A stretch of 64,000 nt of DNA, taken from assembly GCF_027158205.1 (NCBI RefSeq), contig NZ_JAPVLU010000029.1:1-64000 (forward strand), written 5' to 3'. Shown piece after piece: positions 10,458-18,937 of this stretch. Source of the stretch: Streptomyces sp. H39-S7. GTDB taxonomy: Bacteria > Actinomycetota > Actinomycetes > Streptomycetales > Streptomycetaceae. Each line of letters starts with the position of its first letter. Within the stretch, counting starts at the first letter, position 1. The notes below the pieces were generated by a model. That model made no database searches. It was not told where the DNA came from and saw only the letters and a list, made by a program, of their open reading frames with translations. Both the position numbers and the translations under genes were made by a program.

Positions 10458-10829
10458 TCAGGGCTCGGGCGAGCGCAGCACCCTCAGGTGGCCTCTGCGG
10501 GCGACCTCCATTGGGTCCACCTCCCGGCCGCGGGAGACGTTCGCGGGGCGCTCCGGCGGTCGGGCGGCCTCGCGCACCGCGTTGGCGAGCGCTTCGAGGT
10601 CGTCACCGCTGGGGACGACGGGACCGCTGTCCACGGCGAGCCGGACGACGTCCCAGCCGCGCGGGGCGGTGAGGCGTTCGGAGTGCTCGTGGCAGAGGTC
10701 GTAGCAGTGCGGCTCGGCGTAGGTCGCGAGCGGGCCGAGTACGGCGGTCGAGTCCGCGTAGACGTACGTCAGCGTCGCGACGGCGGGTCGGCCGCAAGCG
10801 GTCCGCGAACAGCGACGTACAGGGCTCAC
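10458..10829 (-). CDS. DUF3499 zinc-finger-like protein
   Basis: A 123-residue protein starting at GTG 10829 (VSPVRRCSRTACGRPAVATLTY). Cys pairs in RCSRTACG and HCYDLCHEH form a probable zinc site of the DUF3499 family. The C-terminal half is charged and likely disordered (PPERPANVSRGREVDP). Function is unknown; the family lies upstream of manB in actinobacteria including M. tuberculosis (Rv3258c). It is divergent from the zincin gene over a 466-bp gap. Confidence 0.88.
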   Translation of the reverse strand: MSPVRRCSRTACGRPAVATLTYVYADSTAVLGPLATYAEPHCYDLCHEHSERLTAPRGWDVVRLAVDSGPVVPSGDDLEALANAVREAARPPERPANVSRGREVDPMEVARRGHLRVLRSPEP

Positions 10830-11295
10830 GACGTTGGACGCTACCGCACTCTTGAGCGGGCCGCGACGACTCTCCACGACCTCACCCTGTCGTGTCGTCC
10901 CGGTTCGCCGGGAACGCCGGGAAACCGCGATCACGGGCTGACCTGCGAGGAGGCTCCTGCGGGGCGGTTTCGCGCGGCGGGCGGGGCCGGGAGCGGACTT
11001 GGCAGGATCCTGACGCGGCGTCGGCTTGGCATCGGCTCGGGCTCGGCCTCGGCCCGCCGATCGCTCGACTCCCGCTCGGTACCGCCTCGATTCCGGATCG
11101 GTGCCGGCTCGGCTCGTGCCCGGTGCCTGATCGGTGCTGCCCCGACTCCGGCTCGGCTCCGGCTCGGCTCCGGCTCAAGCCGCGGGACTCGCGCGGACCG
11201 CGTGTCACGCGGCGCCCCACGACAGCCCCGGCGGATGGCGCGCCACCCGGCGTCCGCGGTGTACCGGGGCCCCGGGAGGACTAGGCTCAAAGGCG
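10830..11295. other. Divergent intergenic region with low-complexity CGGCTCGG repeats
   Basis: This 466-bp gap separates divergent DUF3499 and zincin genes. Between about 11030 and 11180 it consists of irregular copies of CGGCTCGG and GGCTCCGG, ending in three tandem GGCTCCGGCTC units. A TAGGCT hexamer 8 nt before the zincin ATG could be a -10. No ORF in it shows coding character. Confidence 0.45.
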
Positions 11296-11757
11296 ATGGA
11301 CAGCCCCGTACCTCCCTCTTCAGACCCTCGTCCGCGTCGTCGCGACCGCCATGGCCGCGGGATGCGCGGACCCATCGCGCCTCCGCAGGTGCCGCTCGCG
11401 CTCACCCGCGCCGACGCCTTCGACGATCTCGTACGGGACGCCGCCGACCGGCTGGAGCGGCGCTGGCCGCAACTGGCCGACGTCGAGTTCGCCGTGCAGG
11501 AGGTGCCGCTCGTCTCCGACGCGGGGCAGCCGGCGACGGAGGACGACTCCGCCGACGGCAGTGTGCCGCTCGGCCGGCTGATCAGCGGCCGCAAGGACGC
11601 CCCCAACCGCATCGTGGTCTACCGACGCCCGGTGGAGATCCGGGCCAAGAGCCACGACGAGCGGGCGATGCTCGTGCACGAGGTCGTCGTCGAGCAGGTG
11701 GCCGAGCTGCTGGGGCTCTCCCCGGAGAACGTCGACCCCAAGTACGGGCAGGAATAG
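11296..11757 (+). CDS. Degenerate metallopeptidase (DUF1025/zincin-like) family protein
   Basis: A 153-residue cytosolic protein of the short zincin-like family. The first ~35 residues are a basic tail (RPRRRDRHGRG), followed by TRADAFDDLVRDAADRLERRWPQL and RIVVYRRPVEIRAKSHDERAMLVHEVVVEQVAELLGL. Most relatives have HExxH here; this protein reads HEVVV, so the second zinc histidine is missing and peptidase activity is doubtful. ATG 11296 follows AAAGG. The gene occupies the same place as Rv3259 in M. tuberculosis. A structural role is as likely as catalysis. Confidence 0.85.
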   Translation: MDSPVPPSSDPRPRRRDRHGRGMRGPIAPPQVPLALTRADAFDDLVRDAADRLERRWPQLADVEFAVQEVPLVSDAGQPATEDDSADGSVPLGRLISGRKDAPNRIVVYRRPVEIRAKSHDERAMLVHEVVVEQVAELLGLSPENVDPKYGQE

Positions 11758-11833
11758 GCCCGAGCAGGGAATGGGTCCGGACAGGAACGGTTCCGGGCAG
11801 CCGGAACGGGCCCGGGCAGCGGGAACGGGCCCG
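11747..11833 (+). repeat. Decayed tandem repeat of ~17 bp across the zincin stop codon
   Basis: About five imperfect units of the form GGCAGnGGAACGGnCCCG run from the last codons of the zincin gene into the spacer; the last two units are almost identical. Confidence 0.55.
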
Positions 11834-11852
11834 GCCGGATGGCGCCGGGCCC
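11827..11852. terminator. Terminator between convergent zincin and DUF5719 genes
   Basis: 8-bp inverted repeat GGGCCCGG / CCGGGCCC with a 10-nt loop, located between the two convergent stops; it may serve both. Confidence 0.5.
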
Positions 11853-11860
11853 CCTGGCCG

Positions 11861-13333
11861 TCAGTCGTCGAGGATCGTCAGGTCCGGCCTGACCTTCGGG
11901 ACCACCACCGTGCCCCGGTCGTCCGGCATCGGCTGGACGGTGAACATCGGGATGCCGTTCAGGGGCAGGGACAGCATCCGCGAGGCGTAGACCGGTCCGC
12001 CGGAGACCGGCTCGACGGTCACCGCGAAGGCGCCCTTGCCCGACGAGGGCGCGGGCGGCTCGAACGCCATGGTCGTGCCGGCCTTGATGGTGACGTTCTT
12101 GCTGACCGGCGCTCCGCCGTCGGTGGCCGCCGAGGTGGTGACCTTCACGACGGCCTCCTTGCCCGGTGCGACCAGCGAGAGCGTCGACGCCTTGACGCGG
12201 TTGTCGGCGACGGTGGCCCGTTCGTCGATCTTCGCGGTGGCCGGCAGGAAGGCCGTCTCCTGCTTCGCGCCGGTGCCCCGGGTGATCCGCAGGGCGCCGA
12301 CGATCGGGACGGGCGTGTGCGCGCCGCTCGCGGCCAGCAGCAGGGAGCCGGCCTCGCCCTTGGTGACGTCCCCGAGGTCGATGGTGGTCGTCATGCCGCT
12401 CTTGACGTGCAGCGTCTCGTGTCCGGCCGGAGTGATGGAGCCGGTCGGGGAGGCGAGCCGCACGGTCAGGTCGGCGTCGTCCTGGCCGGGGGCGAACGCG
12501 ACGAGTTGCACGGAGGTCGCGTCCGCGGGGATGCCGGGGAAGACCAGCCCGGCGGCGGGGTCGGCGGCTGCGGGCAGCCAGTCCGCGCCGAGCTTGGCGT
12601 CCACGGCCTGGACGGCCGCGCCGACCCGGCCGCTGCGGACGGTGACGTGCACGGTCAGGTCGGGGGCCTTCTCCGTGACGAGGGTGGAGAGCAGGATCGA
12701 CGTGCTGCCCTGCGACGGGACGGACACCCCGTCGCCGGTCAGGGCTTTCAGCGCGCCGTCCTTGCCGAACAGTTCGACGTCGACGACGGCGTCCAGGTCG
12801 TCGGGGTTCACCAGGTGCAGGAAGTCCTGGCGGTCGGCGGCGGTGCTCGCGGCCGGGAACCAGAACTCGCTGTCCGGGGCGACGCAGGACGTGCCGAGCA
12901 CGGCGCGGCCGGGACCCGCGCTGACCACCGTGGTCTGCTGAACGCTCCAGCCGGGTGCCAGGGCGCCCTCGGCGGAGCCGATCAGCGCCGGGCTGTCGGC
13001 CTTGTCGACCTTGGCGGCGACCGGCGCACCCGGCTCGGTCAGCGGTACGAGCGGCTTGGCCTTCGCGCCCGCGGCTCCGGTGGCGGGCAGCAGCTGGGCG
13101 GTGCCCTGCTTGGCCGCCTGGGCGCCCTTGGGCGTGAACGAGGTGTACGTGGTCGACGCCAGCTCGGAGGCGGACGGCGCCGGGCAGACGAGCGCCGACC
13201 GCTGCACGGGCTGCCGGGCGGCGGAGCCGGCGGGCGCGGCGGCCGGGTCGCCGGCGCCGGTGAGCACGGCCGCGCCGGTGAGTGCGGCGAGTGCTGCGGT
13301 CGCTCCCGCCAGGGAGATGATGCTGCGGTTCAC
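11861..13333 (-). CDS. DUF5719 secreted/envelope protein
   Basis: A 490-residue exported protein with an N-terminal signal sequence MNRSIISLAGATAALAALTG. The remainder is Ala/Val/Thr-rich beta-type repeats with RSALVCPAPSASELASTTYTSF near the mature N terminus and a conserved end RPDLTILDD. It belongs to DUF5719, which in actinobacteria sits directly downstream of the large membrane glycosyltransferase, as here (127 bp, same strand). It may be an extracytoplasmic partner of that enzyme; no catalytic residues are apparent. Confidence 0.82.
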   Translation of the reverse strand: MNRSIISLAGATAALAALTGAAVLTGAGDPAAAPAGSAARQPVQRSALVCPAPSASELASTTYTSFTPKGAQAAKQGTAQLLPATGAAGAKAKPLVPLTEPGAPVAAKVDKADSPALIGSAEGALAPGWSVQQTTVVSAGPGRAVLGTSCVAPDSEFWFPAASTAADRQDFLHLVNPDDLDAVVDVELFGKDGALKALTGDGVSVPSQGSTSILLSTLVTEKAPDLTVHVTVRSGRVGAAVQAVDAKLGADWLPAAADPAAGLVFPGIPADATSVQLVAFAPGQDDADLTVRLASPTGSITPAGHETLHVKSGMTTTIDLGDVTKGEAGSLLLAASGAHTPVPIVGALRITRGTGAKQETAFLPATAKIDERATVADNRVKASTLSLVAPGKEAVVKVTTSAATDGGAPVSKNVTIKAGTTMAFEPPAPSSGKGAFAVTVEPVSGGPVYASRMLSLPLNGIPMFTVQPMPDDRGTVVVPKVRPDLTILDD

Positions 13334-13420
13334 TGACTTTCACCTCGCGGTGTTGCCCGGGGCCGGCCGGTCGGCCTGGTCACGGCCGGCGTGACGTGCG
13401 TACGTGCCTGATGTGGGGAG

Positions 13421-13450
13421 CCGGCGGCACGGGTTCGGGTGTGCCGCCGG
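13421..13450 (-). terminator. Terminator after the large glycosyltransferase gene
   Basis: Perfect 10-bp stem CCGGCGGCAC / GTGCCGCCGG with a 10-nt loop, 11 bp beyond the stop at 13461. Confidence 0.65.
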
Positions 13451-13460
13451 GTCGCGGTGC

Positions 13461-16400
13461 TCAGGGCTGGCGGTTGCCCCCGTCGCGGTGCTGGTCGCCG
13501 TCGGTGTAGTACCCGTTGCCTTCGTCGTCCTGGCGGTACGGGTCGTAGGCCGGCGGCTGCTGCCGTCCGTAGGTGTACGGGTCGGCGTAGCCGCTGTTCT
13601 GGTCGTAGCCGCCGTTCTGGTCCTGGTTCTGCCCGTAGCCCGCGTTCTGGTTCTGGTCGTAGCCGGCGTTCTGCTGGTCGTAACCGGCGTTCTGGTTCTG
13701 GTCGTAGCCGCCCGGTTCGGCGGGGGCGGCGTACTGGTAGCCGTCCCACTGCCGGCCGTACGGATCCTGCTGCGGGACGGATGCGTACGGGTCGCCGCCC
13801 GGGTCGACCGGCTGGGCCGCGGCGTACGGGTCGTACTGGTCCGGGATCGCCGCGGCCGGGGACTCGGCCGGGGCCGTCGCGTCGGGATCGCTCTCGTCGT
13901 CGGGGTCCGTCCCGTCGGCCTCGGCGTCCGCCGCGGCCTGGAGGCGGCGGGCGCGCCGGCCCTCGCCGGACGCCTGCGCCGGGATTCCGGAGGCGGACAT
14001 GTCCGCGGCGACCGCTTCGGGCTCCGGCAGGTCGTCGTCGACCTGGCGGCGGCGGCCGGGCAGTGCCAGGACCACCACGACGAGCAGCAGGAAGCCCTGC
14101 ACCAGCAGCCAGCCGGTATGGGTGACCGGGTCCTCGTAGGTGACGTCGAGCCGGCCGCCGTCGGTGGGCAGTTCGAAGCCCTGCGCCCACTCGTCGACCT
14201 TGGTGGCCTTCAGCGGCCGGCCGTCGAGGGTCGCGTGCCAGCCGGCGGAGGCGGCGTCCGCGAGGCGCAGGACGCGTCCCGCGCCGCCCGCCGGGATCTT
14301 GGCGTGCGCCTCGACCCGCCAGGCGGGGACGGGCACCGGCGGCGCGTCCTTGCTGACGATGGCCATCCGCGAGACGGCGTTGTCGACGCGCCACAGGGCG
14401 CTGCCGTCGGCCTGGCTGACGCGGGACAGGCCCGGGGTGCTGTCGAGCACCCGGCCCATCTCGCGCGGGGCGCCGGGCTGCACGAGGACGTAGCGGACGG
14501 CGTAGCCGGTGAGGCGGCTCGCCTGGTCGGCGCCGGAGCCCGCCACGAGGTTGGCGACCGTGTCGTCCAGGCGGCTGTCGCGGCCCGCCTCGGCGGCGAG
14601 TTCCGCATCGCCCAGCCGGGCGCCGGCGCCACGGACCAGGACGTACGAGACGCCCGTCGACGCGCCGTCGAGCACCAGCGTGCGGGCCTGGTCGGTGCTG
14701 CTGCTCTCCTCCGCGACGAACGCGGGGACCTGCACCGGGTCGTGCCGCTTGAGCGGGCCGTTGGCGCCGTCCTGGACCCAGGTGAAGGCGGCCAGCAGCG
14801 GCGCCGCGGCGGCGGCCAGGGCGATCAGCGCGGCGACGGGCTGCCGCCAGCCGAAGCCGACGGCGGCGATGCGGTCCTTGGCGCCCTCGGCGCCGATCGC
14901 GGCGGCGGAGAGCAGCGCGAGGCCGTAGACGAGGGTGGCGGGGCCGGCCCACGCGTCGCTGTTCTCCAGGATCGCGAAGAGCAGTCCGGTCAGCGCGACC
15001 GCCCAGGCGGTGAGGACCGCGAGCCGGCGTTCGGAGCGCATCAGGGCGGCGAGCGCGGCCAGGACGAGGCCGATGAGCAGCAGTCCGCCCGAGCCGTTCG
15101 GCCCGCCGGGGCTGATCATCAGCAGGTCGACGGCCGAGGCGGCCTTGACGCCGTAGGGCAGGCCGGCCTCGTGCAGGAAGCGCCCGGGGTGCGTGAGCAG
15201 GGAGAGCGACCAGGGCGCGAGGAGCACGACCGGGGTGACGATCAGCGCCGCGAAGCGCAGCAGGTGCGGGACGAGCAGCCGCTTCCGGCCGCGCACCAGG
15301 CACAGCGCGAGCACGCCCGCGCACAGCACCAGGGCGAGCGGCCAGACCAGCGGGGTGAACGCCGCCGTGAAGGTCAGCATCAGCGCGAGCGCCCAGGTGG
15401 CACGCCAGCTGGGCCGCGCTCCGCGCTCGATGGCGCCGTCGGTCAGCTGCAGTCCGGCGGTGGCGATGGCGGCGCGGGCCATGAGCGGCAGCAGGATCGC
15501 GAGGACCGCGGTGCCGAGGCGGCCGCCGGCCAGCGCTCCGGTGGCGGCGGGCAGGAACGCGTAGGCGACGCTGGCCCAGGCGCGCAGCAGGCGGGACTCG
15601 ACCAGCGGCCGGGACGCGAAGTACGCGGTGACGCCGGCCAGTGGGACGGAGGCGACCAGCAGCACCGTCAGGGTGAGCCCGGTGCTGCCGAACAGGATGG
15701 TCGAGAAGAGCGCCAGGACCGCGAGGTAGGGCGGGGCGGGCTGGGTGCCGCCGGTGCCCAGGGCGTGCCAGGCGCCGGTGTACGAGGCCCAGAGGTCGGA
15801 TGCGCCGGGGGCGGCGGGCAGCAGCGCGCCGCCGACCAGCGAGCCGGAGCCGAGCAGCGAGCGGCAGGCGGCGAGCGAGACGACGAGCAGCACGGCGAAG
15901 AGCATCGGTCCCGGTTTGCGGGCGATGCGCTTGAGCCGGGCGAACTGCTCGACCTCGATGTAGTCGCCGTCCTCGTCGCCGGGTCCGGACTCGATGCCGC
16001 CGCCATGGCGGCCGGCGGCCGCGGCGGCTGCCTCGGAGCGTCCGGAGAAGTTGCTGACGACCTGGTCGACGGTGGCGCGTACGGTCGCGCCCGGTGGCGG
16101 GAAGAGCGGCCGCAGTTCGGACGGCGGGACGGCGCCCTGGCCGCGGCGTCGGCGTGCGCCGAGCACCCGGCCGGGGCGCAGCAGCACGCGCAGCAGCCCG
16201 ACGATCTCGTCGACGGCCTGCACCGGCACCTTGCCCACGAGGTAGGCGAGCGTGCGCAGCAGGGTGCCGAGGACGATCCGCAGCATCACGTAGGGCAGCA
16301 GCGGGCCGCGGGTGTTGGCCAGCAGCGTGTAGACGGCGCCGGCCTTGTCGACCCGGTGCGGGTTGACGGCGGAGCGGCCGGCGCAGTCCACCGGGCGGCG

Positions 16401-17231
16401 TTCGCGGGAGGCGGCCTCGGCGTGCCGCATCACGGCGTCCGGGGCGACCAGGACCGTGTGGCCGGCGGCCTGGGCGCGCCAGCAGAAGTCGACGTCGTCG
16501 CGCATGAGCGGCACATGGCGGTCGAAGCCGCCGAGCTCGTCCCACACGTCCCGGCGGACGAGCATGCCGGCGCTGGACACGGACAGGACCTGACGGATCT
16601 GGTCGTGCTGTCCCTGGTCCTGCTCGCGGCGTTCCAGACCGGTCCAGCGGCGGCCGCTGCGCGCGATGCTGACGCCGACCTCCAGCAGCTGCCGGGCGTC
16701 GTACCAGCTGAGCAGCTTGGGTCCGATGATCGCGGCGGAGGGCGAGGAGTCGGCGGTGCGCAGCAGGGCGGCCAGGGCGCCGGGTTCGGGCTCGCAGTCG
16801 TCGTGCAGCAGCCAGAGCCACTCGACGGGCTCGCCGTGCGGGTGGTCGGGCTCGTCGTACGCGTCGTCGTTCCAGCTGCGGCTGACGGGGTCCCACCCGC
16901 TGGCACGCTGGAGGTAGGGCAGCTGCTCGGCGGTGAGCCGGCCGGCGGCGCGGGCCGCCTCGTCCACGGCCGCGCCGAAGCTGGTGCGGCGGGCGAGGTG
17001 GAGCACCCGCTGGGCGCCGATGGATCCGGCGAGGAGCCGGGCGGAGTCGTCGGCGCTGCCGGTGTCGGCGGCGATCACGTCCTGGACCGGACGGTCCTGG
17101 GCGAGGAGGCCCGAGAGCGCGTTGGGCAGCCACCGGGCACCGTCGTGCGCGACGAGCACGGCGGTGACGACATGGCGCGGCAACTCTGGGGCGGCCGGGA
17201 AAAAGGCCGACGCTTGGCTGTTCACGGACAT
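13461..17231 (-). CDS. Large polytopic family 2 glycosyltransferase
   Basis: A 1256-residue membrane glycosyltransferase. Residues ~20-310 form a GT-A domain (TAVLVAHDGARWLPNAL; acidic metal motif HDDCEPEPG with Asp144/Asp145; later RDDVDFCWRAQAAGH). About a dozen membrane helices follow (~residues 420-850), then a periplasmic beta-type domain, a final membrane helix (LLVQGFLLLVVVVLALPG) and a cytosolic tail. The tail is acidic, then Gln/Asn/Tyr/Gly-rich (AGYDQNQNAGYGQNQ repeats). ATG 17231 is chosen; longer frames lack an SD. It likely transfers a sugar from a nucleotide or lipid donor to an envelope acceptor. It lies between whiB and DUF5719 and is followed by a terminator. Confidence 0.88.
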   Translation of the reverse strand: MSVNSQASAFFPAAPELPRHVVTAVLVAHDGARWLPNALSGLLAQDRPVQDVIAADTGSADDSARLLAGSIGAQRVLHLARRTSFGAAVDEAARAAGRLTAEQLPYLQRASGWDPVSRSWNDDAYDEPDHPHGEPVEWLWLLHDDCEPEPGALAALLRTADSSPSAAIIGPKLLSWYDARQLLEVGVSIARSGRRWTGLERREQDQGQHDQIRQVLSVSSAGMLVRRDVWDELGGFDRHVPLMRDDVDFCWRAQAAGHTVLVAPDAVMRHAEAASRERRPVDCAGRSAVNPHRVDKAGAVYTLLANTRGPLLPYVMLRIVLGTLLRTLAYLVGKVPVQAVDEIVGLLRVLLRPGRVLGARRRRGQGAVPPSELRPLFPPPGATVRATVDQVVSNFSGRSEAAAAAAGRHGGGIESGPGDEDGDYIEVEQFARLKRIARKPGPMLFAVLLVVSLAACRSLLGSGSLVGGALLPAAPGASDLWASYTGAWHALGTGGTQPAPPYLAVLALFSTILFGSTGLTLTVLLVASVPLAGVTAYFASRPLVESRLLRAWASVAYAFLPAATGALAGGRLGTAVLAILLPLMARAAIATAGLQLTDGAIERGARPSWRATWALALMLTFTAAFTPLVWPLALVLCAGVLALCLVRGRKRLLVPHLLRFAALIVTPVVLLAPWSLSLLTHPGRFLHEAGLPYGVKAASAVDLLMISPGGPNGSGGLLLIGLVLAALAALMRSERRLAVLTAWAVALTGLLFAILENSDAWAGPATLVYGLALLSAAAIGAEGAKDRIAAVGFGWRQPVAALIALAAAAAPLLAAFTWVQDGANGPLKRHDPVQVPAFVAEESSSTDQARTLVLDGASTGVSYVLVRGAGARLGDAELAAEAGRDSRLDDTVANLVAGSGADQASRLTGYAVRYVLVQPGAPREMGRVLDSTPGLSRVSQADGSALWRVDNAVSRMAIVSKDAPPVPVPAWRVEAHAKIPAGGAGRVLRLADAASAGWHATLDGRPLKATKVDEWAQGFELPTDGGRLDVTYEDPVTHTGWLLVQGFLLLVVVVLALPGRRRQVDDDLPEPEAVAADMSASGIPAQASGEGRRARRLQAAADAEADGTDPDDESDPDATAPAESPAAAIPDQYDPYAAAQPVDPGGDPYASVPQQDPYGRQWDGYQYAAPAEPGGYDQNQNAGYDQQNAGYDQNQNAGYGQNQDQNGGYDQNSGYADPYTYGRQQPPAYDPYRQDDEGNGYYTDGDQHRDGGNRQP
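13590..13710 (-). repeat. Repeats encoding a Q/N/Y-rich tail
   Basis: The DNA TTCTGGTTCTGGTCGTAGCC recurs in variants through this stretch and encodes NAGYDQNQ-type units of the glycosyltransferase tail. Unit length is irregular (about 18-30 bp). Confidence 0.7.
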
Positions 17232-17378
17232 CCGGTTCGGGCCCCGGTTCGCTGGACTGCGGTGGACGCTGTGACCACTGGGGTCGACGGCGCGCCTCGG
17301 ACGGGCCCCCACACTAACGGCTTACGCCCCCGGCCCTTCCCGGAGCCTGTGGATAACTGCCCGGTAGTGGACACAACA

Positions 17379-17419
17379 ACGGCCCGCCTCCCGGTAGATG
17401 AGACCGGGAGGCGGGCCGT
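17379..17419 (-). terminator. Terminator after whiB
   Basis: Perfect 17-bp inverted repeat ACGGCCCGCCTCCCGGT / ACCGGGAGGCGGGCCGT with a 7-nt loop, 25 bp downstream of the whiB stop. It isolates whiB from the glycosyltransferase gene. Confidence 0.85.
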
Positions 17420-17444
17420 GCGAACCCTGTGGAGCGGACGGGTC

Positions 17445-17708
17445 TCAGACCACGCCCTTCTTGAGCCGCCGTCGTTCGCGTTCGGACAGACCGCCCCAGA
17501 TGCCGAAGCGTTCGTCGTTGGCGAGTGCGTAGTCGAGGCAGTCGGAACGGACTTCGCAGGCGAGGCAGACCTTTTTCGCCTCGCGAGTGGATCCGCCCTT
17601 CTCGGGGAAGAACGATTCGGGATCGGTCTGCGCACACAGCGCGCGCTCCTGCCACCCGAGTTCCTCGTCAGCCTCCTCGGCCAGCAGAAGCTGGAACTGC
17701 TCGGTCAT
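17445..17708 (-). CDS. whiB: WhiB, iron-sulfur developmental transcription regulator
   Basis: An 87-residue Wbl protein almost identical to what I recall of S. coelicolor WhiB, which is needed for sporulation septation together with WhiA. Four Fe-S cysteines are at C25, C48, C51 and C57; the turn motif GIWGG is at 69-73; and the C-terminal basic stretch RERRRLKK binds DNA. ATG 17708 gives the exact family length; upstream in-frame starts would add a non-conserved leader through the promoter region. It is monocistronic: it has its own promoter (17781-17810) and a strong terminator. The synteny equivalent is whiB2 in M. tuberculosis. Confidence 0.96.
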   Translation of the reverse strand: MTEQFQLLLAEEADEELGWQERALCAQTDPESFFPEKGGSTREAKKVCLACEVRSDCLDYALANDERFGIWGGLSERERRRLKKGVV

Positions 17709-18377
17709 GCGCGCCCCTCGTCTGTCTTTGCTTCCCCGTGATGTTGCCGTTACCAGTAGCGGCAGAACGACACGAGTGAAATTACAAGTGTGCCGATACG
17801 GGCCAGTCAAGCCGAGATCTGCTATTGGGTCCGTTATTCACTCCGCTGAACCAAGGGTTGGCAGAAAGTGTGGAAATCATCCCAAACGCCAGCATCCGTC
17901 AACCCCGCTCCAGTTGATCCACCGTGATCCACTGCCCACAACTCGTCAGACGTCGCAGCGCCCGGCCACGTTCCGCCTCGCGGGACGAAGCGTTGTGGAT
18001 CACAATCCGGCCACGGGGTCGCGGCGGCGCCCGAAAGAACGACGCTCCCATGTGCGGTTGCTGCGCCACCTATCCGCACATCTCTCCGCACAAACCTTTC
18101 ACCACCTCGGTCAACCGCATGTAGTGAAACTTTTGCGACATAACGGACAAGAGGTTGACAAGCCGTCGAAGGGACCGGTCTCCTATACCCATGCCAGCAG
18201 TGACCCATGCGCCCGCCCGGACTCGCCGTCGCGAGTCCCACCGCGCTGTGCCGGTCCGCTGTCGCTGTTCCTGTTGTTGCCGCTGAGTCCTGATTCCCGG
18301 ACCGCCGAGCACTCTCTTCTCCCCGCTCGGTGTCGCGTCCGCCCCCCTCCGCAGCTTCCGGCAAGGAACCTCCGCAC
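17709..18377. promoter_or_regulatory. Long divergent regulatory region between whiB and cysteine dioxygenase
   Basis: A 669-bp region of lower GC without a credible gene. It contains a whiB promoter (17781-17810), the octamer TGATCCAC as a tandem pair (17915-17922, 17925-17932) and once inverted (17995-18002), and a palindrome TTGTG-GAT-CACAA (17993-18005). TTGACA at about 18155-18160 on the plus strand may belong to a promoter of the dioxygenase gene, but no -10 at normal spacing is obvious. Confidence 0.55.
17781..17810 (-). promoter_or_regulatory. whiB promoter
   Basis: On the minus strand TTGACT (17805-17810) and TGTAAT (17781-17786) are separated by 18 bp, about 70 bp before the whiB ATG. 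The -10 overlaps GTGAAATTAC (17777-17786, plus strand), which resembles a weak BldD half-site pair; BldD binding is a guess. Confidence 0.65.
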
Positions 18378-18899
18378 ATGTACAGCGATGTCTCGATCGC
18401 GGGCGACCCGCTCGCCCTCCCGCACCTGCTCCCGCCGGTGCCCCAGCACCCCAGCACGGTCGCCGAATTCGCCGGCCTGGCCCGTTCCATCGCGGGCGAC
18501 CGCGACCGCTGGGCGCCGCTGGTCCGCTACGACGCCACCACGCGCTGGTACGCCCGGCTGCAGACCGGCCCCGGCTACGAGGTGTGGCTGCTCAGCTGGG
18601 TCCCCGGGCAGAGCAGCGGGCTGCACGACCACGGCGGCTCCTCCGGCGTGCTCACCGTCCTGCAGGGCGAGCTGACCGAGCGCGCGCTGTCCGCCGGCTC
18701 GGGCGAGGTCCGGCGCACGCTCGTACCGGGCGGCCAGCGCGCCTTCGCGCCCGGCTACCTGCACGAGGTCGTCAACGACTCCCTCGAACCGGCCGTGAGC
18801 CTGCACGTCTACTTCCCCGGCCTGACCGCGATGACCCCGTACGCCGCCTGCACCGCGCCCTCCGCGCAGGAGCCGGCCCAGGAGTCCGTGCCGGGCTGA
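18378..18899 (+). CDS. Cysteine dioxygenase type I
   Basis: A 173-residue cupin that oxidises cysteine to cysteine sulfinate using mononuclear Fe(II). Metal ligands are His83 and His85 (SGLHDHGGSSG) and His129 (GYLHEVVN); the cupin core is VLTVLQGELTE. ATG 18378 with AAGGA upstream is chosen. It is divergent from whiB and lies just upstream of the F420 genes, separated from fbiA by 38 bp containing a small tandem repeat. Relatives annotated as cupins may use other thiols. Confidence 0.9.
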   Translation: MYSDVSIAGDPLALPHLLPPVPQHPSTVAEFAGLARSIAGDRDRWAPLVRYDATTRWYARLQTGPGYEVWLLSWVPGQSSGLHDHGGSSGVLTVLQGELTERALSAGSGEVRRTLVPGGQRAFAPGYLHEVVNDSLEPAVSLHVYFPGLTAMTPYAACTAPSAQEPAQESVPG

Positions 18900-18926
18900 C
18901 GGACCGGGCTGACGGACCGGGCTGAC
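18888..18926 (+). repeat. Triplicated 13-bp repeat before fbiA
   Basis: Three adjacent copies of GGACCGGGCTGAC (the first is imperfect and overlaps the end of the dioxygenase gene) fill the spacer to fbiA. Each copy carries a TGA. Confidence 0.8.
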
Positions 18927-18937
18927 AGACTGTCCCC

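Noticed and set aside
13330-17741. Very long frames (1267 and 1445 residues) overlapping the large glycosyltransferase
   Set aside because: They are Arg/Ala/Gly-rich translations of GC-biased DNA with no domain and no SD; the 13461-17231 frame has recognisable motifs.
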